This document shows, piece by piece, positions 18,524 through 28,077 of a stretch of 64,000 nucleotides of DNA; position 1 is the first letter of the stretch; each line of letters opens with the position of its first letter. Source of the DNA: Prochlorococcus marinus str. MIT 1214 (GTDB taxonomy: Bacteria; Cyanobacteriota; Cyanobacteriia; PCC-6307; Cyanobiaceae); assembly GCF_027359355.1 (NCBI RefSeq), contig NZ_CP114777.1:62001-126000 (forward strand). The letters are read 5' to 3'. The translations under genes were made by a program, and so were the position numbers. The notes below the pieces were generated by a model, which was not told where the DNA came from, searched no databases, and saw only the letters and a program-made list of their open reading frames with translations.

Positions 18524-19474
18524 TTAAGTTAATTCACCACCACAACTTGAACCAGCTCCAGCAGTACAGCCAAAACAATGATTCCCTATTGAAATAGGTT
18601 TATTCTTTAAAGAGACAAATGGAATCAATAGATCATCCAAATGTTTAACCTTACCATTTCTCTTAATTCCAAGTTGTTGGTTAAAATCACAATCATATAG
18701 GTAACCTTTCCAATCAACACTCAGAGTTGTTCTACACATTACAGAGTTAAGATTCTCTGGATTATGATTTTCTTTAAGTAATTTATTATACTCTTCTAGT
18801 TTCCCCATAACTTTTAAATAGTTTTCATATCTATTGATTGGCATATTTGCTAAAACAAATAAATTCGAGAAACAAATACCATACCTTTTTTTTAGTTCTC
18901 GTCTATAAGTATCTTCTAATTCTTTTTGGGATGGTGGAAGCTGTGGACCGCTTGGATTATAAACTAGATTTAAAAGTAGACCTTTATCTTTTATTCCGTA
19001 ACCAAAAGTGTTAAGTTTTTTAAGAGCTAATATACTTTTTTTAAAAACATTTTTTCCTCTTTGTTTGTCTACATTCTCCTCGAGATAACAAGGCAGTGAT
19101 GCAGTTATTTGTACTTTATTTGATGCTAAGAAGCTTGCTAAATGTTCATAACCTGGCTCTGTTAGTATTGTCAAATTACATCTGTCCATTACTTCAACAT
19201 TAAGACTACGAACTTCTTTTACTAATTGTATAAATTTAGGATGAAGTTCGGGGGCTCCTCCAGTAATATCTAGTAGCTTTATATTGTTAGCCTTTATTAC
19301 TTTAGGTATAAGTTCTATAATATCATCGCTCATCATTTCTGTTCTGCTTGGACTAGAATCAACGTGACAATGACTGCAGGCCTGATTGCATTTATAACCT
19401 ATATTTATTTGCAAGGTGTCAAGATTGTCTCTGTTGATTTTTGGGAATTTTGTTTTAGTTATCTCCATAGACAT
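18524..19474 (-). CDS. arsS: Radical SAM protein ArsS (arsenosugar biosynthesis type)
   Basis: 316-aa radical SAM enzyme. The cluster motif is CNQACSHC (CxxxCxxC) near residue 29, followed by the HVDSSPSRTE signature of the TIGR04167 ArsS family, and the C-terminal DUF3641-like part ends HCFGCTAGAGSSCGG with several cysteines. In this family the enzyme transfers the adenosyl moiety to dimethylated arsenic to make an arsenosugar precursor. The usual partner ArsM is not seen nearby. The neighbouring Fur regulator is convergent, so no operon. Confidence 0.85.
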   Translation of the reverse strand: MSMEITKTKFPKINRDNLDTLQINIGYKCNQACSHCHVDSSPSRTEMMSDDIIELIPKVIKANNIKLLDITGGAPELHPKFIQLVKEVRSLNVEVMDRCNLTILTEPGYEHLASFLASNKVQITASLPCYLEENVDKQRGKNVFKKSILALKKLNTFGYGIKDKGLLLNLVYNPSGPQLPPSQKELEDTYRRELKKRYGICFSNLFVLANMPINRYENYLKVMGKLEEYNKLLKENHNPENLNSVMCRTTLSVDWKGYLYDCDFNQQLGIKRNGKVKHLDDLLIPFVSLKNKPISIGNHCFGCTAGAGSSCGGELT

Positions 19475-19557
19475 TTGAATATATCTAGCATACTAAGTCA
19501 TTATAGATAGAATATTTTTTAAGTGCGAATATTTTATAATTTATTTTATTAATTAAG

Positions 19558-20760
19558 TTAAAAGTTACTAGCTAATTGTTTAAACCACTTTATATATTCT
19601 CTTGGACCATCATTGATAACCAGATTCAATTTTAAATCATCATTAGGATCACTAATACCTGTCATATCAGTTCCATTAATTCTTGGTCTTTTTACCTGAT
19701 CGTTGCAGCTGTTAACAAATACAACTTGATTCTCTTTCTTGTATGATTCTCCCAACCTTTGGATCAATGTTAAGAAACCTCTATCACTTCCACCTCTTAA
19801 CCAAGAATTATCTTTATTATCTTTAACCGAGGTTACTGTATCGCCAACCCCTATTAGCAGTGGCATTTGTGCACTTGGAATTTTATCTCTGCACAGCTCT
19901 ATTAATTTCTTATGTGTCTTTGGAGCATTCCTGACATTGAAATTTTCACCGAAAGGATAAACACCAGTTTTGTTTGATATGTATTTATTTAATAGCAGTA
20001 AAAGGCCTGCTTCTTTTATTGCACCATTGATAATGAACTGAATATCTGTTGTCCCAAATTCATTTTGAGTTGAATATTTCATTATTTCTCTGCCATCTCT
20101 TATCCCTAGATTTGGCATCAAATGAAGATAAAAAGAGTTTTCTAAGCCAATATTTTTAGCTTTTTCTAATAAAATATTCATTATTTTTTCCATAATCAAT
20201 TGCAAATCTTTCACTTTTTGAAAATCATTTTTAACGTAACTAAAAATTTCATTAAAGTTTAAAGTGGGAGTAAAGCGCGTGTCACAAACAGCTACATCAA
20301 TTAATTTGTTTCTTAACTCATTTGGAAGATCTGGTAAGTATTTTTTTAATTCATTAGTTAACATTGATCGCATCATCTTTGGAACTTTTGCTAAAAAGCT
20401 AATCTCATTATCTTTGAGCCCTGGATGGGATAAATTACTAAATCTATCTTGAAATTCAACTCCACATGCCGCAAGCCCAGGTAAGTAAAAGCCATTTTCT
20501 TTTGCTGTTGTTTTTGAATTAAGTGCTTTCTCTACTAAACGATTAACGCCTCTTCTGCCTTCATGCTCCCCGCAGGTTAGGACGGCAAATTTCTCTCTTA
20601 ATCTTGAAACGTCCTCCACATATTCTTTGTTGATCTCTCTTTTGAGTGGGTCTTGAACAAGTGGGATACAAACGCCGTCAAGATCCTGAACTATTAGGAT
20701 ATTTTGTTCATTTAGTATAGTGTTAATAACTTCTTCTTTCGTTTTAAACATTTTCATCAA
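19558..20760 (-). CDS. stpA: Glucosylglycerol-phosphate phosphatase-like HAD protein (StpA/GgpP)
   Basis: 400-aa protein matching the StpA family, which removes the phosphate from glucosylglycerol-3-phosphate in salt-tolerant cyanobacteria. Near the start LIVQDLDGVCIPLVQDPL holds the HAD-type nucleophile pair Asp26/Asp28, and LTCGEHEGRRGVNRLVE is typical of the family. Later blocks LLIGVGDTVTSVKDN and NGTDMTGISDPNDDLKLN carry conserved acidic residues. No ggpS-like synthase lies in the window, so the true substrate is open. It is divergent from the 513-aa unknown gene, with a 159-bp shared promoter region. Confidence 0.8.
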   Translation of the reverse strand: MMKMFKTKEEVINTILNEQNILIVQDLDGVCIPLVQDPLKREINKEYVEDVSRLREKFAVLTCGEHEGRRGVNRLVEKALNSKTTAKENGFYLPGLAACGVEFQDRFSNLSHPGLKDNEISFLAKVPKMMRSMLTNELKKYLPDLPNELRNKLIDVAVCDTRFTPTLNFNEIFSYVKNDFQKVKDLQLIMEKIMNILLEKAKNIGLENSFYLHLMPNLGIRDGREIMKYSTQNEFGTTDIQFIINGAIKEAGLLLLLNKYISNKTGVYPFGENFNVRNAPKTHKKLIELCRDKIPSAQMPLLIGVGDTVTSVKDNKDNSWLRGGSDRGFLTLIQRLGESYKKENQVVFVNSCNDQVKRPRINGTDMTGISDPNDDLKLNLVINDGPREYIKWFKQLASNF

Positions 20761-20919
20761 AGAAGCCTTTAAATATTAGTTTACTATGGCTCAAATTAAT
20801 ATACAAATTCTTGATACTTCTTATTCTTAAATGAGTATATAGATATATATTCAATATAATAAAAACTATTTTAAAAGTTTCATATTATTGTATATAATGT
20901 AAATGAATGCAAATACACA

Positions 20920-22461
20920 GTGTTTGATAAGAATTTAAGTAATAGCTTCTTTGCTGAGCCTTATTCAAGTGAGCCTATAGCCATAAGAATTCGAGAGGTT
21001 TTGAATGGGAATGTAGGGTTTTATAGTGTCGGCTTGTATCCTGCTTCCCTTGCCTATAACTGTGCGTTGCAAAATGAAGGTTTAAACATTCTTTTAGCCC
21101 CCAGAGAAGGTAGAGAACTTTTTGGAGCTTTCTCTGATATTGAGCTGTCTGGAATGGATAACTGTATAAAAAATAAAATTGAATCTATGGCAATTTCAAA
21201 TGATGATAAATCAGGAAGATATAATACTCTTAAGGATTTAATAATTAAATGTGAATTAGTTCTTTTGAGCTCAAATAGTAAACATATAATAAACGACGTA
21301 AATTTAGCATTTAAACTCAAAAAAGAACTTCGTAGAGATAACGTTTTAATTGCATGTTTAGTTGGTTCATTTTGTCATGATTTTAATTTGAATGAATCTT
21401 TTGTGTTGTGCGAAAAATTAAATAATCTAGCTTTCTTTTCAGGCTTTCATCGACACGGCGCTCTTCGAAATCCATTAGATAGTTTTACGGCTAATTTTTG
21501 TCATCCAGATGCTATGAATGCAATATTAGGTGCAAAATTATTAAATAAAATTTCACCAAATATTCAAGTTTCTGCAGGTATTCATAATATTGAAGGTCAA
21601 TATATAAAAGCTGCTAAAAATATATCTTCAATCTTAGCGGGTTTTGGCCATGCTTTTCATAAGAATAATCCTGGATTGTTGCCAACGTTGTTAACTCTAT
21701 TGTTAGATCAATGCCTAGATCAGGCAGCCTATGTTTCCATGCGTCGAACAGATAGGGAGAATTTATATATAAAACAACCTTTCCCTATTACTGAACTTGG
21801 ATATAGCGTCCAACGAATAGAGGCGTCCTATCTTAAGGATGGAGATTTTGTTCAGGTAAGAGATCATACTTTTACTCAATTGACAGCTATGGTTGCCGAT
21901 GTGAGAGGCAGTATGATGTTGCCTGTAAGTGGCAAACCAACTAGGAATTTTCAAGCTGGTGAAGTCCTAGCTGAGAGGATGATTGAGTATAAAAGATGTC
22001 CAAAAGGTGTAGATGAGTTTATAGAATGGTGCGAAATATCTGGTCTTAAACGAGGAGCTTTAGAAGGTATAAACTCTTTAAATTATTGGCCAGACATCTT
22101 AAGAAAATATTCAATACCGTTGAATAATTCCTCAATGATTAATCTTTTATATATGTGTATAATGGGTCCTTTCGAGATTAAAAATTATATTTATAATGTG
22201 ATGACAAGTAGCCGTGAATTAGCTAATTATTGTCAAGAATCTGTTAAGTCATGCAAGAGCAAGAAAATCTCTGAAGCACTTAATAGTTTCCATCTAAAAA
22301 CTTCTATTGATTTTTTAACAAAGGCACTAACTGATGAAGATCAATTATTTTTTGAATTAAATGAGATTGACTTTGATAATCCACTAGGACTAGAAGATCA
22401 GCCTATTTATAAGAAAGTTATTGATTACATGGAAACTTATTTGATAGAATCTAATGTATAA
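20920..22461 (+). CDS. Conserved 513-aa protein of unknown function, possibly dehydrogenase-like
   Basis: 513-aa soluble protein not recognised with confidence. The N-terminal part (NVGFYSVGLYPASLAYNCALQNEGLNILLAP) looks like a beta-alpha-beta nucleotide-binding start with a degenerate glycine motif. The middle block AAKNISSILAGFGHAFHKNN faintly resembles the substrate domain start of NAD-dependent glycerol-3-phosphate dehydrogenases. GTG start at 20920, with TATAAT at 20892-20897 about 25 bp upstream. It overlaps the NahK-like kinase by 8 bp (ATG of the kinase inside this gene's end), and diverges from stpA, so a shared pathway is likely. Confidence 0.7.
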   Translation: MFDKNLSNSFFAEPYSSEPIAIRIREVLNGNVGFYSVGLYPASLAYNCALQNEGLNILLAPREGRELFGAFSDIELSGMDNCIKNKIESMAISNDDKSGRYNTLKDLIIKCELVLLSSNSKHIINDVNLAFKLKKELRRDNVLIACLVGSFCHDFNLNESFVLCEKLNNLAFFSGFHRHGALRNPLDSFTANFCHPDAMNAILGAKLLNKISPNIQVSAGIHNIEGQYIKAAKNISSILAGFGHAFHKNNPGLLPTLLTLLLDQCLDQAAYVSMRRTDRENLYIKQPFPITELGYSVQRIEASYLKDGDFVQVRDHTFTQLTAMVADVRGSMMLPVSGKPTRNFQAGEVLAERMIEYKRCPKGVDEFIEWCEISGLKRGALEGINSLNYWPDILRKYSIPLNNSSMINLLYMCIMGPFEIKNYIYNVMTSSRELANYCQESVKSCKSKKISEALNSFHLKTSIDFLTKALTDEDQLFFELNEIDFDNPLGLEDQPIYKKVIDYMETYLIESNV

Positions 22462-23632
22462 AATAAACTCTAGGGAATGTGAAAAAATAAATTTAATTAC
22501 TTGCAAGTTTTTTGAAAAGAGTAAACTTTTAAATATAGATTTTATAGATTCTGGCCTTATAAATAAAACGTATATCATTGAACATTTAATTAATGGGACA
22601 AAGTCTAAATTTATTTTGCAGAGACTTAGTAATATATTTGAATCCTATGAAGGAATTAATATGAATCATAAATTAATAACTGAACATATTAAAAATAAAA
22701 TAAAAAAAAAAGATCTTAAATTTGATAATAAAAGGTGGGAGGTTCCATTTTTAATTAAGTGTAATTCTAATAACCTCTATTTGCTCCCATATCATTCAGA
22801 ATTTTGGCGAGCGATGAAATATATAGATCATACTCTTAGTTTTGATATTTTAGAAGATAATAAAATGGCTTATGAAACAGGACTTGGCCTTGCTAAGTTC
22901 CATAGGATTTGCTCCGATATTGACCTTACAAAATTAGAAAATACTATTAAAGATTTCCATAATACAAAGCACTATATAGCTCAATTTAATTTGATCATCA
23001 AGGATTATAACTTCATTAAATTAGACGATAAAGTAAATAAAAGAGTTCAAAATTTAATTGTTAACTTATCTAATCATATTTTATATGTTGAATATTTATT
23101 AGGATATTTAATGGGAAAATCAATACAATCTAATTTAATTCATGGCGATCCTAAGTTAAGTAATTTCCTTTTTGATATTCAAGATAAATATGTTGTCTCT
23201 TTAATTGATCTAGACACTGTTTCTTCGGGTTATTTACTTTCTGATCTGGCTGATTGTATTCGTTCCATTTGTAATATGGCAGGGGAGGATTCAGATAAGA
23301 TAGAGAATGTATACTTTGATATTAATTGTTGTCAATATTTTCTCAAAGGCTATTTCTCAATACCTAATGAAAAAGCTAATTACTTCGAGTTCCTTCCCGA
23401 ATTTATTTATTTGATAATAGTTGAATTAACTATTAGATTCCTAAATGATTTTTTGCAATCAAATAGATACTTCAAAATAAAATATCAAACTCACAATCTA
23501 TATAGAGCAGAGGTTCAATATCGATTACTTACAAGTTTCATTACTCAAATTCCTACTTTGTCAAATTCACTTCATGAAATTGGGATTTCTACAAACTCAA
23601 CTTTTGTCTCAGATGTACAAAAAATTGTTTAG
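22454..23632 (+). CDS. NahK-like sugar/aminoglycoside-fold kinase
   Basis: 392-aa phosphotransferase of the aminoglycoside-kinase fold. The catalytic loop LIHGDPKLSNFLFD (His230, Asp232, Asn237) and the metal-binding LIDLDTVSSG (Asp252) are present. FILQRLSNIFES near residue 54 and SICNMAGEDSDKI around residue 275 follow the pattern of N-acetylhexosamine 1-kinase (NahK) relatives, which phosphorylate the anomeric carbon of sugars. Very AT-rich. Start overlaps the preceding gene by 8 bp, showing translational coupling. Substrate is unknown; a sugar or polyol is inferred. Confidence 0.78.
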   Translation: MYKINSRECEKINLITCKFFEKSKLLNIDFIDSGLINKTYIIEHLINGTKSKFILQRLSNIFESYEGINMNHKLITEHIKNKIKKKDLKFDNKRWEVPFLIKCNSNNLYLLPYHSEFWRAMKYIDHTLSFDILEDNKMAYETGLGLAKFHRICSDIDLTKLENTIKDFHNTKHYIAQFNLIIKDYNFIKLDDKVNKRVQNLIVNLSNHILYVEYLLGYLMGKSIQSNLIHGDPKLSNFLFDIQDKYVVSLIDLDTVSSGYLLSDLADCIRSICNMAGEDSDKIENVYFDINCCQYFLKGYFSIPNEKANYFEFLPEFIYLIIVELTIRFLNDFLQSNRYFKIKYQTHNLYRAEVQYRLLTSFITQIPTLSNSLHEIGISTNSTFVSDVQKIV

Positions 23633-23686
23633 GGTTTCACATAGCCCAACTTGTCACTAAAGTAAAATCGATATTTATTTTTTCTT

Positions 23687-24382
23687 GTGGCAAAGGAATT
23701 AACCCATAGGGCTGATGAGCTTAAACAATTAGGTTGGAATCAGGAAGATTTGTACAAATATATTGAATTATGGGATTACAGGCAAAGGTGGGGCTCTATA
23801 AATTTAGAGAGAGAAGATAGGTTGTTTCTAAGAAAAGCAGAATCTTTATTGCCTCAAATTTCTAAAAACAAAGTTTCAATTAAAAAACCTCTTAAAGAAA
23901 AGTCATATTATTGCTGGATTCAATTTTTTTTGAATGAAATGAATGATTTTGAGTTGAATGAAAATTTAGACGATGGTAAGAGAGGGGTTTGGCCTATTTT
24001 TCTCGAGGAGGAACTTCGAGTAATTGATTATTTTGAGCCAGTTCTAGGCTTGCCGGATACGATTAAGGCTAAATTAATTGGTCCAATTAGAGAGGACTTG
24101 GTTAAAACAGCTTTGGAAATATATAAAGAATCAGTTATTACAAAGCAATTTGATTTCCAAGGAGCTTTGGCTAATGCTAAATCAAGTGGTGAAAACTCTA
24201 GTTGGCGATCTCTTAGAGATAGTGATTATGAAAGTAACCAAGATTATCAAATAATTGATCAAGAGCACGTTCTGGAATTCCGTAAAAAAGTCAACGAAAA
24301 GCTTTTGTCATTTATAAAAGAAAATTTACCATCGCTAGCTGAGTCAGATAAATCTTTACCTCCTAATGATTGGATAAATTAA
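23687..24382 (+). CDS. Conserved cyanobacterial protein, unknown function
   Basis: 231-aa hydrophilic protein, rich in charged helices (LGWNQEDLYKYIELWDYRQRWGSINLEREDRLFLRKAESLLP). It begins with a GTG (23687), 54 bp after the kinase. No domain is recognised and there is no membrane helix. It precedes metY by 53 bp on the same strand, so it could be read with it. Composition and length look like a real conserved gene of picocyanobacteria. Confidence 0.7.
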   Translation: MAKELTHRADELKQLGWNQEDLYKYIELWDYRQRWGSINLEREDRLFLRKAESLLPQISKNKVSIKKPLKEKSYYCWIQFFLNEMNDFELNENLDDGKRGVWPIFLEEELRVIDYFEPVLGLPDTIKAKLIGPIREDLVKTALEIYKESVITKQFDFQGALANAKSSGENSSWRSLRDSDYESNQDYQIIDQEHVLEFRKKVNEKLLSFIKENLPSLAESDKSLPPNDWIN

Positions 24383-24417
24383 GTAGCCAATTCTCAACTT
24401 ATGTGGCTAAAAAGTAA

Positions 24418-25761
<1,344 letters not shown>

Positions 25762-25767
25762 TTTTCC

Positions 25768-25775
25768 AAGGAGGT
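25768..25775 (+). promoter_or_regulatory. Strong Shine-Dalgarno of metA
   Basis: AAGGAGGT, 8 bases upstream of the metA ATG. Perfect Shine-Dalgarno sites are rare in this window, so it fixes the metA start and suggests high translation from a metY-metA transcript. Confidence 0.85.
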
Positions 25776-25783
25776 ATATAGAT

Positions 25784-26677
25784 ATGGCTTTAATACTTCC
25801 TCGTAGTTATCATAAGATTTCATCAATTGAAAAAAATCATATCTCATGGATTGAACCTGAACTAGCAGAAAGACAGGACATTAGACCTCTTAGAATTGGG
25901 ATATTAAATATTATGCCTTTGGGAAAATTATATGAATTTAATTTATTGCACCCGTTAGGACTTTCCCCTCTCCAAATAGAACCTATATGGATAAGATTAA
26001 AATCTCATTCATATAAAACTTGGGATATAGAGCATCTAAAAAATTTATATGTTTATTGGGAGGAGGCAATGTCTCCAACTCCTCTAGATGGCTTGATTAT
26101 TACTGGAGCACCTGTGGAGCATCTCCCGTTTGAAGCAGTGAATTATTGGAAAGAATTAGTAAATCTAATTGGGGAGGCAAAATTAAAATGTGCAAGTACC
26201 TTAGGATTGTGTTGGGCTGGTTTTGCAATGGCATATATGGCTGGGGTTGAGAAAAATAATTTCAATAAAAAACTTTTTGGTGTATATCCAATGAGAAGTC
26301 TTGTCCCTGGGCATTCTTTAATGGGAACGCAAGATGATGAGTTCCTTTGCCCCCAAAGTAGGTATGCCGGATTACCTGATATTGAAATGGAAGAAGCAGA
26401 AAAGAAAGGTAAGCTAAGATTATTGGCTCATGGGGAAAAAGTAGGTTATACAATTTTTGAAACACCTGACCAAAGGCAATTAATGCATTTAGGACATCCT
26501 GAATATAATGTTGATCGATTGAAAGCTGAGATGGAAAGAGATAAGAAAAGAGGCGATGTACCCCCTCCAGAGAACTTTGATTTGACCAAATCAAATACTT
26601 CATGGCGATCACATCGAAACTTGTTATTTCAGCAATGGTTGTGGTTCTGTTATCAACGAGTAAGCCTAAGTGTTTAA
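25784..26677 (+). CDS. metA: Homoserine O-acetyltransferase (MetA family)
   Basis: MetA-fold homoserine acyltransferase of 297 aa. The catalytic Cys143 is in STLGLCWAGFA, and HLGHPEYN holds the conserved His. In the motif GAPVEHLPFE the fifth residue is Glu112; published work on Bacillus and Escherichia MetA ties Glu at this position to acetyl-CoA and Gly to succinyl-CoA. The sequence thus predicts O-acetylhomoserine as product, the substrate of the adjacent MetY. The gene starts 22 bp after metY with a perfect ribosome-binding site. Confidence 0.93.
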   Translation: MALILPRSYHKISSIEKNHISWIEPELAERQDIRPLRIGILNIMPLGKLYEFNLLHPLGLSPLQIEPIWIRLKSHSYKTWDIEHLKNLYVYWEEAMSPTPLDGLIITGAPVEHLPFEAVNYWKELVNLIGEAKLKCASTLGLCWAGFAMAYMAGVEKNNFNKKLFGVYPMRSLVPGHSLMGTQDDEFLCPQSRYAGLPDIEMEEAEKKGKLRLLAHGEKVGYTIFETPDQRQLMHLGHPEYNVDRLKAEMERDKKRGDVPPPENFDLTKSNTSWRSHRNLLFQQWLWFCYQRVSLSV

Positions 26678-26723
26678 CTTTCTTAGATTTATCAAGTCTT
26701 ATATTTACTGGAATAAAATCAGA

Positions 26724-27929
26724 CTATCTTAAAGGTGGCATTATATTTTTTGGATCATGAATAGCTTTGAGCTCTTGTAATTTTGGAAGCCAATCTTTGA
26801 ATGCTGATGATAATTCTTTTTGATGCCATTCTAAATGAGGGTGTATTTGCGCAAGATGCACACCTGGGCATATGAATTCTAGATTATACCAACACTCCCT
26901 CATCCAATCTAGAGCTCTTTTTCTACTTGATTGATCGTAGGCTTCCCAAGCCCCATTAATCCAGGGCTTCCATACCGCATCACGATGAATAAATGAAGTT
27001 TCAAGATTATTTAAATGCGTTAAACCTCCTAATTGTTGAGAAGCTATATAACAACTTTTGTTAGGTCTTTTATTCATTAAATCTTGAAGGATTTTTAATA
27101 CTTGTCGATTATTTTCTTGCCAAGCAGGGCCTAGTAAACCCAGAACTTCGGAATGGGTTGAATTATTATTTTTATTTTTTCCTAAGCTTAAGTTTGGTAA
27201 AGAGTTCATATCCGAGAATTTATTAATGATTCGATTTCGCGAGAATGGTAATTTTTCCAATAAGTTAATCAAGACGCTCTCATCATTACTATTTTTAATT
27301 TCACCGATTGCATGTGCAAAAATATCTTCTCCGTATATCCATTGAAAGCTAAGTGAATTAGGCCAACTTTCGGCTTGATTAACACATTCAGATAGTTGAG
27401 AAAATGAAAGACTTGCTGTCCAACTTAATAGTGGTCTTAATGGCTGAGTCTTTAACTTTACTTTTGTGATTATTCCAAGAAATATTGCTGCCCCGCAAAG
27501 GGCTTTCCATTCAAAACTTGATTCTTCTTTTGTCTTTGGTCGTAATATGTGAAACTCTTTTCCATTACCCCAAAAACCTTTAATCTCCATAATTTGATCA
27601 ATAGCTAATCCTCTGCCTCTACTAAGTGGACTTATTCCACCGGTTAAGAGATATCCCATGCCTGTCTTCCCTGAAAGACCAATTGGGAAACTTCTTTTAT
27701 GCTTCTTTAAAAAAGAGGATAACTCACCCATATTTACCCCCGCCTCAATTTCTACCTGCTGTTTGTCTAAATCAAAAGATATATTTTGATAATTTTTTCT
27801 TAGGTCTAAAATCCAATGTTTATCTGCAGCTGCTCTACTTGTAGTCCCACCACTAGATACTAGAAAGGGACTATAAGTAGGCTGGGATGATTTCAATGAT
27901 TGGAAAAATTCTGAGTTGACAGAATCCAA
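26724..27929 (-). CDS. FAD-binding oxidase (PCMH/GlcD-like)
   Basis: FAD-linked oxidase of the PCMH family (GlcD/berberine-bridge relatives). At least 401 aa. The FAD pyrophosphate region is seen as SSGGTTSRAAADKHWILDLRK ... VEIEAGVNMGELSSFLKK ... KTGMGYLLTGGISPLSRGRGLA, and the C-terminus ends with the typical ELKAIHDPKNIMPPLR. The first standard start is a TTG at 27929, but the frame stays open to 28001 and a perfect AGGAGG precedes an in-frame ATT codon (27987-27989), so translation may start there (421 aa). Substrate unknown. Confidence 0.82.
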   Translation of the reverse strand: MDSVNSEFFQSLKSSQPTYSPFLVSSGGTTSRAAADKHWILDLRKNYQNISFDLDKQQVEIEAGVNMGELSSFLKKHKRSFPIGLSGKTGMGYLLTGGISPLSRGRGLAIDQIMEIKGFWGNGKEFHILRPKTKEESSFEWKALCGAAIFLGIITKVKLKTQPLRPLLSWTASLSFSQLSECVNQAESWPNSLSFQWIYGEDIFAHAIGEIKNSNDESVLINLLEKLPFSRNRIINKFSDMNSLPNLSLGKNKNNNSTHSEVLGLLGPAWQENNRQVLKILQDLMNKRPNKSCYIASQQLGGLTHLNNLETSFIHRDAVWKPWINGAWEAYDQSSRKRALDWMRECWYNLEFICPGVHLAQIHPHLEWHQKELSSAFKDWLPKLQELKAIHDPKNIMPPLR

Positions 27930-27994
27930 TACCCCAAGGACATCGCTATCATTAGAATTTCGATTTTGCAGTGATATTGAATTTTTAATAATTT

Positions 27995-28000
27995 CCTCCT
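27995..28000 (-). promoter_or_regulatory. Shine-Dalgarno AGGAGG ahead of an ATT codon
   Basis: On the minus strand TAA GAG GAG GAA ATT ATT AAA places AGGAGG five bases before the second ATT, in frame with the FAD oxidase gene and directly after an in-frame stop. It points to an unusual AUU start, or is a chance match. Confidence 0.45.
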
Positions 28001-28077
28001 CTTACTATAATGAATCTCTTAAGTTGATATTTTATAAAACTATATTCAATTAAAGTAAATTATTAGCTAAAAGCGTT

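Noticed and set aside
27990-28077. Cobalamin riboswitch ahead of cbiX
   Set aside because: The upstream gap is under 80 bp and lacks the conserved B12-box; nrdJ's leader also lacks it.
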